A DNA stretch of 64,000 nt, from positions 124,001 to 188,000 of the forward strand of contig NW_003314274.1 of the NCBI RefSeq assembly GCF_000143415.4, in the 5' to 3' direction. A model generated the notes under the pieces. It had not been told where the DNA came from. It saw nothing but the letters and a program-made list of their open reading frames with translations, and did no database searches. The stretch's first letter is position 1, and each line of letters opens with the position of its first letter. Origin of the DNA: Selaginella moellendorffii (Eukaryota; Streptophyta; Lycopodiopsida; Selaginellales; Selaginellaceae). The translations under genes were made by a program, and so were the position numbers. Of the stretch, positions 28,866-39,600 are shown piece after piece.

Positions 28866-31740
28866 TCAGATTGTTATTTTTTGCCTCCAACGCCTATACA
28901 ATAATCTTGGAATTTCATCACTCTCCACACTATCAGGATTTAAACCCAATAGTAATGCCATCTCTTCTCTAATACGTCCACGCTCAAGTTTAGTGGTCGA
29001 AGAACCCATCCGGTTGAGCAGATTATGGAGATGCGGATAGTGCTTGGCTAGACAATATACATGCCATAAATGATGACTGGTGTCTGTCTGATCAAATGGC
29101 TTCTGATATACCGTTCCATCTGCCATTTGGTTGATTTCTGCAGCCACCTCCTGGACTAGCCGGTTCTCTATCACCATCGCTCCAAGCCATTTTGCAAGGT
29201 CCCCCAGAACATACGGTTTCTTCTCCCTAGTTTCCATACTGCAAGAGATGGGGTGCACTGCATATGTGTGCGTGTTCGCTGTAGTTTTAATCAAGTCATC
29301 GATGATGAGGATTTCACTTGACCTAGCAGTCCGGTTCATCACTACAGCCTCTGGCTTGACGAAGATGGGCTTGCTACCCCTTACATGGACCATAGTCAAG
29401 CAATCCTCCTGCGTTAGGAGAAAGTTAAATGGTAATATTACTCGCATCTAATCGTGCATCATCTGTAGCAACGTTAATGCATTGTGGCGCATCATGGATG
29501 TCCAAACTCCCAATTGCAAATTGAACCCGGCCCTTTGTTTTAAGTGTCGCATGGTCATTATTAGATCCCGCAGTTTCTCCCGTGTGATTAATGTGAATCT
29601 GTCTCTTTTGACCAACTTGCGACCGCAGGCTTTGGAGAGTGCAGTGACATTCGAGGACGAGCCACGCTCATGGGAGAAAAGGACACTGTTCAGATCAAAA
29701 ACGATACAGTACCTTCGCCGTGACTCTGAAATGAAATGCGTTAGCATAAAAAATGGTACAAGTCAATTTTACCATCTACAATATTAGCAAATGGTGCTCC
29801 CAATGGTCGTTGAGAGGGTTTTGGTCGAGGAAACGTGAAGGGCGGAAATACTCTCCTCTGCAATGTGGGGTTAATCGCATCCGATGGCGTGTGGGCACAT
29901 GCCATTTCAGCTGTAGACTCTAGTACAACTGGCTCAACAGTGGCATGGGGTGGTTTCGATGGCGTGTGATCACACGCCATTTCAGCTGGTGCCTCCGTTG
30001 GCAAAGTGGACATGACCGAACAAGCAGCAGGGGCGGTGTAGGGAGGTTCCAATGGCACGTAGTCAGATGATTGGGCACACGTTGAGTCCGTTGGAAATGA
30101 GGATACGACCGGCTCGGTGGCTGGGGCGGCCTCATGCGGGTCCAATGGCGCCTGGTCACCGTCAGTTGGATACGTGGACAAGATTGACTCAGTGGTATGG
30201 GCAGCATCAAGTGGAGCGTGGTCAGCTTGCTTGGCGTTGATATGGATAGTAGCCTCCACTAGCTCTGATGACTCTTGCAGGCAAGTAGAGTCCACTGGCG
30301 GATCCATATGCATGTCCAAATATCTCCCTTCGATTGAGATGGTATCCTCCCGTGCTACTAAAAACAAACTCATTAGCACATTGAATCGACTATACTGTAT
30401 TTACCATCAACTGCTATTGAGGAACTAGGACCGATATCACTTGGGCGCACTGCTGATTCTGAAAGATTGGACATACGTTTCGACCCTTGCTTGGCACTAT
30501 CCTTCCTCGATACTAAAGGCTAGAGTTTGTATCTTAATTCAACTGAATAATCTCTACTTACCATTTGCTCTGCGACCTACATGGACAATGTTAAAAATGG
30601 TAAAAGGTTAGGAATGGATGTACTATTATTTACCTGATGGTTTGTCTTGTATGACCTTCCTCCGCTGCTCTTTGGCCACCTCAGGCTGGCCATCGTCGTC
30701 ATCGTCGTCGTCGTCGTTATTGTGATCGTCACCATTGTAAGGACCATCCAAGTCCTCTTCGTCCTCCTCTTCTTCGTCCTCCTCTTCTTTGTCCTCCTCT
30801 TTGTCCTTCTGCTCTTCCTGCTCATTATCTTTCTCTGGCTCCTCATCCCCCTCCTGCATTTCTTCCATAGGCTGCTTAGGCTGGATGGCTTGTTCTTCCA
30901 GGACCATCTTGGGAAAATCATCTGGCCGAGTCTCCATCTCAAAATACAAGACATCCATAGCCTGTTTTAGTGCGTGACCTAGGACCGTATCCTCACCCGA
31001 CTGTCTTAACATGGTTTCTGCACATTCTTGCACCCTTCGAAGACGACGAGATGAGAAAAATGTGGCCCTAACTTGAAAAGCGTCCCTCATCCATTGTACC
31101 TCTCCATTGAGATTGGGGAAGGGGAGTCCTCCATAGGAATCTGAGTCAGGAGGTGGTGACTGGCTGCTTTCACTCAGCCCTTGATCTGCAATGAATGGCA
31201 TGAGCACCCACGCCATAACCGCGAGGCATTACCTATCATCTTTTCGTTGCCCTTCTTCTGCTTCGGGGTAGTTTCCAGATCGACCCCCTTCCCCTTCACT
31301 TCGCAAACTGGAGTCACTCTCAACGGCTCAATGTTGGAATATAGTTTTTGAACATCGCCGTAGGTGAGGTCCGTGGATTCCATGTGATCTTCATAGACCC
31401 GCAGCATCTTTGAAATTGTGGGCATCCTGGACAACCTCTCTCTAGCTCCCTCTAGGAATTCCTCATAGCCGCTGCCCCCCTCCGAGAAGCCGCTAGAATG
31501 TGCAAGGTGGATCTTGAAGGCTGACGCTGTCTCTACCACAAGTGCCAGTCCATATTCTTGCATGGAACTGCATGGAGTGTCTGTCACTTGGATGAGGATC
31601 CCCATGCATTCTTTTCTCCCACCATCTGTGTTGTACAGCCTCAGATCCTTGCCTTCCATCCCGAAAGTCCAACTGGTGAGCTCCTCCCCCTTCTCTGCAT
31701 CCACATTGATAGTGGCTAGAAGAAGAACACAATTCCTCAC
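28866..31740 (-). pseudogene. Transposon-borne gene with FCP1/NIF-like HAD region (one in-frame stop)
   Basis: Exons on the minus strand: 31740-31233, 31185-30634, 30576-30562, 30519-30405, 30357-29773, 29725-28866, all with GT-AG borders; upstream exons are not found. The first part has no known domain. Exon 2 ends in a long Glu/Asp/Lys tract. Exon 5 is Pro/Thr-rich with repeated A(E)MAC.HTPS and APL-type units. Exon 6 resembles the FCP1-like phosphatase fold: YCIVFDLNSVLFS (motif 1 as D-L-N, second catalytic Asp lost), LQLGVWTS (motif 2 region), ILIIDDLIKTTANTHTYAVHP (motif 4 region) and KPYVLGDLAKWLGAM. A TAG at 29448-29450 interrupts exon 6 while the frame stays open and coding-like after it. 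Likely catalytically inactive; its role in the transposon is unknown. Proteins with a D-V-N version of this fold occur in plant genomes. Confidence 0.65.
29448..29450 (-). other. In-frame TAG inside the HAD-like exon
   Basis: The same frame runs 100 codons before and 193 codons after this stop without another one, and both sides align to consecutive HAD motifs. Either a recent nonsense mutation or the end of a shorter functional product. Confidence 0.8.
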
Positions 31741-31849
31741 CTGTTCAGAAATGCACAACAGTTAGAGCTGACAGATGAAAAACTAGCAGCTGGAAATAAC
31801 GTGAGGCCACACGCCATTCACCACTGCATCAGATGTCTTGAGGCTGCAT

Positions 31850-34150
31850 CCTAAGATGGCGTGAGGCTACACGCCATCTGTAACCAGACTGCACTCGAGA
31901 GCCCAATTGGTGCATGCCAATGTTGCTACTGAATGGCATGTGGCCTCATGCCATTTTCTACTTGGCCTAAAAGACTTACAATTTGAAGCCGAATGGAGGC
32001 GTGACAATCGAGGCCGGACTCACTGGCGAATGTGCACTGTGTGTGTAGCGGATCGTAGCAGCAAGGCTACTCTGCCACTTACAGTTAGAGAGTGGTGCTG
32101 AAATCTCTCGGGACGCCAAATGGGCTGTGTGTGGGTGGCGGAGTGGGTGGCGGAGTTGGCGGCGAAGTTACAAACTGGGTGTGTTTTGAAGTGGACGCCG
32201 ATGCACATGAGCGCGATGCGAGCGCGAGTGGACGCCGATGCACATGAGAAACCTGTAGAGAAGGTAGATGAGCGCGAATGTGAGCGTGATCGCGAGTGGG
32301 AGTGCGATGCGAGCACGAGTGTGCAAGCGCGATGCGAGCACGAGTACGAAGCAAAATGCAAAACCTAACCTCACACACGCGAAATGTCACGACGGTTGGT
32401 AATCCCGCAACGTCATCATTCCTCGGACTTGGGCGCCACCATTAATTTCTGGATTGCCGTGCGCATGCATGCACGTGAAATCCAAAAGAAATCCGCAACG
32501 TCATCATTCCTCGGACTGCATGCATGCGAAATCCAAAAGAAAGATCATGATTGGGATATCATTTAATACCCTCGCTATATTTATACCATGCATGATTGGA
32601 TATTCCAAAGCATCTTGTATTTCCAAAAATGCCAGATGTTCAGCTAAATAAAGAATGGTATACAATGTCCTTCTTGATGACCCTGCAAAGAAGCATCTCG
32701 ATCGGACACCACATGAGACCACACGAGCCTTACAATGTTTCAGGGGCATTTGCCATAGATCCGACCGTTATTTTGCTCCAAGATTCTACAGTTTGGTGTG
32801 CATTGACCTTTCCATCGACACTGCAAAGGGACATCACAATCAGATGCAGGATCACAAGAAACTAACTTCATTAACTCTGGTTTCACCAAGATCTACGTAA
32901 GGAGTTATGAAATGAAAGGACCCTCTCTATTGAAATGTGTTTATGGTCCTAGGGGCATTGTGACATATCAAAGGATTATGCATCAAGTTCTGTATTTGCA
33001 TGTTTATCAAGCTACTGAATTGCTAAACCCTAAACCCTCCCTAAATATGTGGCAAATGCTACGTGAAGAAAGATGCCCTTTCTGGGCAAATGCTGTAAGA
33101 GGCAGATGCCGAGCAGATGTATCTCAGGCTAGCGAAGGGGACAAATGAAAACTAGCTATAAACATGATGGGATGCAAATAGATTACTAGGCTGGTCCTGC
33201 AAAAATCAAAAACCATAATTGAAAACATTGAAAATGCAAAAAGAAAGGTTTATAATATTTTTGAATTTTAAGCAACCAAAGGAATGTAAGTAGGGCATGT
33301 TTTTGTAAGTTTAAAAATGCCTCAACCACTTAAATTCCCAAGTAAATAAAGTTGTTTCTATTTTTGGTACAGGTAAACTTTATAGCGTGCGGGCTCATGC
33401 AATTTTAAACCCAAAAATGCACCAAAAAATGCTCGACTAGCATTATTCTTTGAATGGCGTGTGGCCTTATATTGCCATAAATGGACGTACACACACAGCA
33501 TAATTATTCCTTTACACGGTGAATAATCTTGGTGCGGATCGCTGACATAGCATGGCAAAGTTCGAATCACTGACATGGCACAGCTGGATCGAAGCAAGGA
33601 CATGATGTGACAAAGTTCAACGTCCGACAGCAAAGTCTAGAAGCTACTCAGTTTGAAATTTGTCAGAGGAATCATAAGATCTGGTTTGTCAGAGGATTTG
33701 ATGTGACGTTCAAGCGTGTGTTATTTTTGAATTCTCAAACTCATTCCTAGGATTATCATTTTTGTGTGCCATGTTCTTGGTTCTGCTGAGCGTAGTGAGC
33801 GCTGCTTGTGTAAGCGGCGTTGTGAGCTGTGGTTTATGCATCTACGAGCGGTTGCGGCATTGCGAGCGCCATTGCGAGCGGCAGTTTATGCGAGTGGCAG
33901 TTTGTGCAAGCGGCGCTACAAGCAGTTGCGGTGGTGCGAGCAGAGCTACGGTACCACTAATGGTATAAGGGCTCATGCCATCTTGGGGCTTGCAAGTTCA
34001 TCACTAGCATATTGCCAATAGTTTCTTTACCTGCCTGTAGCTGTGTGTTTATCAAGATTGCATGAGGCCTCATGCCAATTTTGTGAATGCGAAATTTCAC
34101 GTGGGTGTCAATAGCATGTTTGAATAATGGCATGTGGCCTCATGCTATTG
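31850..34150. other. Central spacer of the DNA transposon between divergent genes
   Basis: Lies between the minus-strand HAD-like gene and the plus-strand ORF, so it should hold both promoters. It contains about eight copies of the dispersed palindrome and two GC-rich low-complexity blocks built of GCGAGC/GAGCGCGATG-like units (about 32110-32350 and 33785-33960). ORFs here are by-products of that composition. Confidence 0.6.
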
Positions 34151-34230
34151 AGGTTGTTTGGTATGTTATGATTTAGGTCATTCTCCAATCATTTTTTGTA
34201 TGATTTTAACTTCTTTTCTGCACTTTCAGA

Positions 34231-35094
34231 ATGGCCTCTGCAAGTGCGACGCATGTTCCCTCCGTGGATCTTAAGAACTGTGCTACATGGATTCAGGCAA
34301 AGGTGTTTCTAAACAACCCCGAGGGGGAGGTGGTAGCTGAGGGCTTAGCCACAGTTGTCGATCCAAAAGATGCGGTTGCTAATCAAGAATTGGGCTGGGA
34401 TGATATTGGAGTTGCGATTTTAGAGGTTGTTGACACAGAAGAAAACAGTTTGACTATTGGAAGCATTGTGCGGTGGAAATTGAGGCACTTAGTGTTTGAG
34501 AATGTGAAGGATTCACAATCAAACACCACTACAACTGATGACAGAACATCTCTTCATGGGAAAAGAAAGTACACCTTCCTAAAGTGCAGCCAAAGGGATC
34601 TGAGCAACAAACAGAAAAGGCAGAAAATGGCGATGGAGTTTCGAATGGTCTCGACAGTTGCTTGTTGCAAAAGGAGGTGCTGTCAACATGCTGATTGGGA
34701 TGTTATTGAAGAGGAGAGAGCAAGATACAAGACATTGTCCTGGAAGGCAGCTCGCAATTTTGTGTATGAGGCATTACGGTCATCTGTTGATGCTTCAAAA
34801 CATCAGGTGGGGGGCATGGTCTTCCAGAGGGGTTTGGTCTGCATGAAGGCATGGAGAATCATTTATGGAGTCCGTCGAACCACATTCTACAGAATCAAAA
34901 CTGAGTTCGAGGAACAAAGGGTTCAACAGGCAGTCCATGGGAACGACAGTACTCACAAAACCAGGGGTCATGTTGTATATGGAGAGGCAATCTTCAAGAG
35001 GTTTGTCGAGACATGTAGCGAGCAGCAACCACATAAAACCCGCCTCTTGGAAGATGGAACACAAGACACCCAACGAGTTCTCCCTTCCATGTAA
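34231..35094 (+). CDS. Cys/His-rich transposon ORF of unknown family
   Basis: 287 codons, ATG to TAA, no stop. The N-terminal half (about 1-115) is a compact mixed alpha/beta-looking region starting MASASATHVPSVDLKNC. It is followed by a basic stretch (HGKRKYTF, SNKQKRQKMAM) that could be a nuclear signal, then a Cys/His cluster CCKRRCCQHADWDVIEEERA and a helix-rich region with VGGMVFQRGLVCMKAWRIIY, GVRRTTFYRIKTEFEEQR and VYGEAIFKRFVETCSEQQPH. The segment GVRRTTFYRIK looks like a helix-turn-helix recognition helix, so DNA binding is a fair guess. It ends at HKTRLLEDGTQDTQRVLPSM without a catalytic DDE core, so it may be a truncated transposase or an accessory protein. Its place just inside the right TIR fits that. 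Confidence 0.6.
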   Translation: MASASATHVPSVDLKNCATWIQAKVFLNNPEGEVVAEGLATVVDPKDAVANQELGWDDIGVAILEVVDTEENSLTIGSIVRWKLRHLVFENVKDSQSNTTTTDDRTSLHGKRKYTFLKCSQRDLSNKQKRQKMAMEFRMVSTVACCKRRCCQHADWDVIEEERARYKTLSWKAARNFVYEALRSSVDASKHQVGGMVFQRGLVCMKAWRIIYGVRRTTFYRIKTEFEEQRVQQAVHGNDSTHKTRGHVVYGEAIFKRFVETCSEQQPHKTRLLEDGTQDTQRVLPSM

Positions 35095-35543
35095 TTCCTT
35101 AATAATATGAATGTTATTTAGTTTCATGAAAATACACTAAGGGTCAAATGAGTTAAATGACTTCTCCAGACTAGCAATGCCTCTTGCTACACAATTAAAT
35201 TCGTTAGAAAAAGATAACATTGAATAATATCTAAATGTTCTCACCATTAAGTTATATGTCTGGCTAATAGGAATGACGTTCATCTTGGAAAGCTCACCAC
35301 ACGCTCAATGAACAAACAAATAGTGTGTGCACGCATGCCATCGCTCTTCTTTAGCTTCAGATTCGGCTTGTTCACCTTGACAATGAGATTTATTATACAA
35401 CCAGATGGACTCAGTTTGGACACAAAGTCACCGTGCTAATCACAATGCCCCAGATATGTCTAGCCCCTGGACAAAAAACATATAATTTCACGTCATTTTC
35501 AAATACTTGAAAATTTGTACCTAGTCCCATTTTACTGAATAAA

Positions 35544-35567
35544 TCCCACTTTAACGAAATAGAGCTT
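35544..35567 (-). repeat. Right terminal inverted repeat
   Basis: 24 bp, exact inverse of 28424-28447. Confidence 0.9.
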
Positions 35568-35571
35568 AGGA

Positions 35572-35698
35572 GGAGTTGTACCATGTGCCATGAACGCCAC
35601 CATCAATTGAGTTTTTTGTTCAATTGCAAGCATATAGCATCAAACAATTGTACCAACTACTGCTCTAGAGTCAAAGGAGGAGATTGCTGATCTGCCAT
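35572..35698 (-). pseudogene. gypsy gag N-terminal fragment right of the DNA transposon
   Basis: Starts with an ATG at 35698 on the minus strand (MADQQSPPLTLEQ) and meets a TAG after 13 codons, then a frame change. It joins in frame to the gag part at 28419 when the DNA transposon is removed. The position directly behind the 5' LTR leader fits gag. Confidence 0.75.
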
Positions 35699-35931
35699 GG
35701 AGACGAATGAAAAAAAAAGAGCAAAAGAAGAGAAATGACAAAAAGCTAGAAGGAAATGGTAGATCTAGATAATGCAAAAAGCTAAATCTAAACCAAAATC
35801 CTGAAAGGAAAGAACAAAATAAAGAAAATGGAAAAAGCTAAATCTAAATAATGCAAAAGCTAAATTTAAATTGAAATCCCAAATCCAAGCACTCCCCAAG
35901 GACAATCAAAGCTACCCCTCACCTCCACCAA

Positions 35932-36106
35932 TGTGAGTGCATGGAATATGGAAAGGGAATACAGAAATGTGCATATCAATTAACCCAAAAACATTAGCTT
36001 ATATACAGAAGCGAGTGGTCCGGATTGAAACCAATCCGATAACTTCTAAAATCCCACTATGCTAATATTAGTATACGGCATCGTAGCCGTACACTTGGCC
36101 CTCACA
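35932..36106 (-). repeat. 5' LTR of the gypsy element
   Basis: 175 bp copy, TGTGAG...CTCACA, matching 23974-24150. Confidence 0.88.
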
Positions 36107-36177
36107 TAATTAAATTTCTTATTTATCTCCTTATCACTATAAGTTTTTTTATTGCTATCAAGACTTGCATCATTTGA

Positions 36178-36660
36178 AGAGGTAGGCTCATGATGATTTG
36201 TACCTAAAATATTTTATAAATCTCTCATACTGATTATAACAAGCACTTACTTTTATTATATACTCTCTTTTATCATTTTTCAAATGCCTTATATTCTGAA
36301 AAGGTAGGCTCATGATAATTTTTACCTAAAATATTTTATAAAACTCCCATAATAATTATGAAAAACACTTATCTTTATCATATACTCTCTTTTGTCATTT
36401 TTCAAATACCTTATATACTAAAGAGGTAGACTCATGATTATCTGTACTTAAAATGTTTTATAAACTTCTAATAATAATTATAAGAAGTAATTAACTTTAT
36501 TATGTGCCCTCTTTTTCATTTTTTAAATACCTCATTTGTTATAAAGTTAAGCTTATGATCTGTACTTAAAATATATTATAAAATTTCATAATAATTATAA
36601 AAATTACTTACTTTTATCATGCATCCTTTTTTATTATTTTTGAAATACCTCATCTATTGT
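36178..36660. repeat. Four-copy tandem repeat, unit about 121 bp
   Basis: Units begin near 36178, 36300, 36421 and 36543 with GGTAGGCTCATGAT-like blocks, each followed by CTAAAATATTTTATAAA, AATAATTATAA and CTCTTTT.TCATTTTT. Copies diverge progressively toward the right. AT-rich, no coding potential. Confidence 0.85.
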
Positions 36661-39600
36661 ATCTTGTGGCATCTTGCTTCCATTAAAAACTTTTTTAGAT
36701 TTTTTACTTCCTTTTATTCTTTTCTCTTAGCCTTCTGTTTTGGTTCTCCTTAGCGTTAAAATTGCCACTTTAAATCCTGGAGATTTTAGCCTTTACTTGC
36801 CTGTTGTCTAAGATGAAGTTGCTCACCCTTCCTCTAATTTTTACTTTTGTGGAACTGTTTTTGAAAGGAAAGGACAAAAGTCAAATTTCTTAAGCATTTT
36901 AACTTTTTTTTGCAAGTTTTCCTCCAGACCTTATATGACCCTAGTGCCTTGATAACCCAAGAGTATTCCAACTTGTAGAATTGTATAGCACCCATACTCC
37001 AAGACACAAGCCTCTTTAAGAACTTTTTGAACTTTATACTGAGCAATTCTTAATTGTAAGGTTCCACTATAATACCATATTCCTTTCCAATAATTTAGAA
37101 TGTTAAAGCTTCTTTTTCCAAAAGTAAGATCCTCATCTTCTAGTGTCAAGTTGTCATGGATGTCTTATTTGTTATGAAAATTAACCACCTGCATCTTCCT
37201 TATCAAAAAAACATTCAATGTTTAATTTATCTTTAACCCTAGCCTTTTGAAGGAAGTTGGACACCAACAATGTTTGTTTGTGTCCATAGAAAATCAAAAC
37301 CTTGCAACTATAATTCTTGTTGCTGACAACTCAAAAAAAAAACATTTTATTTGATCTTTCACCTTTAAATCTGCCAATTCTTGATCTCTTTTTAAATCTA
37401 TAACTAGTAGTTTGATTATGTTATCTTTTTGTGTTAACCATATAGGCCAAGCATTCTGATTATTATCTATGTTGAAAACTCTATATGGATTAGCCTTATT
37501 TTGAAGTGCTAGAAAAACTCAAGCTAGAAAGGGTGGTTTTTTTCTAGTTTGATTCATAAAAGCTTTTATATAAACTTTGTTGTCTAAAATCAAAGATCAA
37601 AATCCTCATTTTAAATCTTCATATTCTGCATAAAAGATTCTCTGCTAGTGTTTATAGTTTAACCCTTCAACTACTTCTTAACACAAAACATTCAATAGGG
37701 AAAGTTCTCCTTTTAGCTCTATATTCTAACCTAATAATACTCATGCACTGCTTGAATATGACTATAAAAGTGATTTCGGGCTTGCTCTAAAACAGCTTCA
37801 GCAAGTATATTTAACAATATTTTAAAAGTTTCACCATAAATTATGATTTTAGGTTCTTTGAACTACGAGTTTTACCTCTTGTATGAGCATAAATAGATAT
37901 TGTCACATTGAAGCTCCTCCAAAGCATTCAATAGGGAAAGTTCTTGTACTATAAAATGAACCATTTTGAATATTATCTATAACACTTATATCACCATCAG
38001 TAAGACTATTATACAATGTCCTATGTAGAAAAGTCACTAATTTTACTGCTATTAAAAATAAGGTGAGAAAAATAGAAGATTGTTAACTTATATATTATTT
38101 TGTAAATAAAAAATAACATAAAAAATTATAGTAAAAAATAATTAAAACATTTTTTAGCTTTATTTTTATATTTTTATAAAATTAGACTTTTTAGCTACTA
38201 GATATAAAAACACATATACACACATGTATAGCCAAAACTATAGTGGGGATATTAGTCAATTGTCACTTAGCATTATATAGGTTCATGTGTCACTCCCTTA
38301 TAGTTTATTATATCTAGAGCATGTTCTTGCTAAAGTAAAACACTATGAGAACTTATTATGGATTGCATCTTTAATTCAGGAAAACAAAAGGCTATTCTCT
38401 TCCCCATATTAGAATTATTCTTCTTTTTCCTTTTTGCCCCTTTTTCATTTCTCCTCATCTTTGATTTGCAAATATTTTTTTGTTACAAGTTTTAGACAAC
38501 AAAAATTATTGCTAATGCAAACTGTATATTGATCAAGAGCTTACAATTTTTCATGGTATTTTTTTCACTTATGCACCTAAATTAGGAGTTGAACTCTAAA
38601 TTGTTTTATAAAATAAAGGGACTTGGAGTATGGTATTAATTAGGGCAAGACCTTTGATTATCTACAAAAATGGATAAACTAAATTCAAGTTATATAGAAC
38701 ACTTTAAACTTCTTGTATTACCATAAGAACTTAAAGCTTTTATATAATTATTGAAACAACCATAAACTACAATAATTTTTTAAGTTACTTTGCTTTAGTT
38801 CTAAGTTATGGCATTGAAGTTAGTGTTTGTGCCATGCCTTTGTGTTTTATTTTAACACACTAGTGTAACAATCAATACCTATCTTTGCATCCTGTCTCCA
38901 ATTAACCTCCAAGACCATTGTTAACTTGGGCTCACTACAACTGCAAAATACATCTAACAAAAGTTGTGTCTTTATTTCTTTGGTTATCTTACCATATTCA
39001 ATAATCTTTCAAAGCTGGTTTATATGTAGATTTATAAGGTTGATTAATTCAGCTGGTTCGAATTAAACTCATATACATTTTTATCACAAATTAAAACTCA
39101 TATAAGTTCTATTCTCGCTCAAGCAACTTTATCCCAAACTACAGTTGCAGTGTGAACTTTGTAAAAAGTTAGGGGTAAAGTCTAAGAGATGTGATTTGGA
39201 AAGAATGGCATCGCATCAATCAACTCCTTAGGCTCTTCAACTTCAAGACCTCACAATCCATAGCACTATTGTATGAGCAACAATTGTTGATACATAAGAG
39301 CTCCAAGTTTGTCCATTGCTTGTTATGGTTGGTTGTGGCATAAAAAAATGAAACGTTCAGCTAAAAATCACTTGATCTAATATATATATATGCACAAGTG
39401 TGAGAGAGATCAAGGGAATTTCTAGAGATTGAGAGAGCACAATGAGGTACATTTCTTTCCACTTGCTATAAAGTTCTCCCCTCTCATAAATATGATTGCA
39501 TGACCACTTCATACAACAGATTGGTGACCATTTGCAAGATTGTGAATTTCCTTAGATCAACATATTTATATTTGTCACCACCAAACATAGATTTATGGAG

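Larger units (their letters stand above)
28424..35567. mobile_element. 7.1 kb TIR DNA transposon of unassigned superfamily, inserted in gypsy gag
   Basis: 24 bp perfect terminal inverted repeats (28424-28447 and 35544-35567; outer bases AAGCTCTATTTCG, inner end AGTGGGA) are flanked by the direct repeat AGGA (28420-28423 and 35568-35571). Removing the insert and one AGGA joins the two gag halves in one reading frame, which fixes the borders. Contents: an intron-containing minus-strand gene with an FCP1-like HAD region, a plus-strand Cys/His-rich ORF, a GC-rich low-complexity centre, and about fourteen copies of one palindrome. No DDE transposase is recognised. A 4 bp duplication is known for Sola1 and Ginger-type elements, among others; I do not assign it. 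Confidence 0.85.
23974..36106 (-). mobile_element. Ty3/gypsy LTR retrotransposon, decayed, split by a DNA transposon
   Basis: LTRs in direct orientation at 23974-24150 and 35932-36106 both run TGTGAG...CTCACA and share long identical blocks, with scattered differences, so the insertion is old. The element reads on the minus strand: 5' LTR at the right, gag, protease, RT, RNase H, integrase, 3' LTR at the left. Domain order RT-RNase H-integrase places it in Ty3/gypsy. A polypurine tract (minus strand GAGGAGGGGATGA) borders the 3' LTR. The sequence next to the 5' LTR starts TTGGTGGAGG and is not the common initiator-Met primer site. I find no clean 5 bp target duplication (AGAAT against TAATT). 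Of its 12.1 kb, 7.1 kb is the inserted DNA transposon. Confidence 0.9.

Noticed and set aside
30647-30970. Plus-strand hydrophobic ORF (Val/Leu/Phe-rich) looking like a membrane protein
   Set aside because: It is the antisense of the Glu/Asp-rich exon 2 of the minus-strand HAD-like gene.
32020-32390. His/Ser/Arg-rich minus-strand ORFs in the transposon centre
   Set aside because: They come from GCGAGC/CACGAG low-complexity repeats, with several overlapping frames open together.
29884-34148. CRISPR array interpretation of the repeated palindromes
   Set aside because: Spacing is irregular (tens to thousands of bases), copies vary, and the genome is eukaryotic.
23969-36111. 5 bp target duplication for the gypsy element
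   Set aside because: Flanks AGAAT and TAATT do not match; either decayed or the right LTR recombined. Not claimed.
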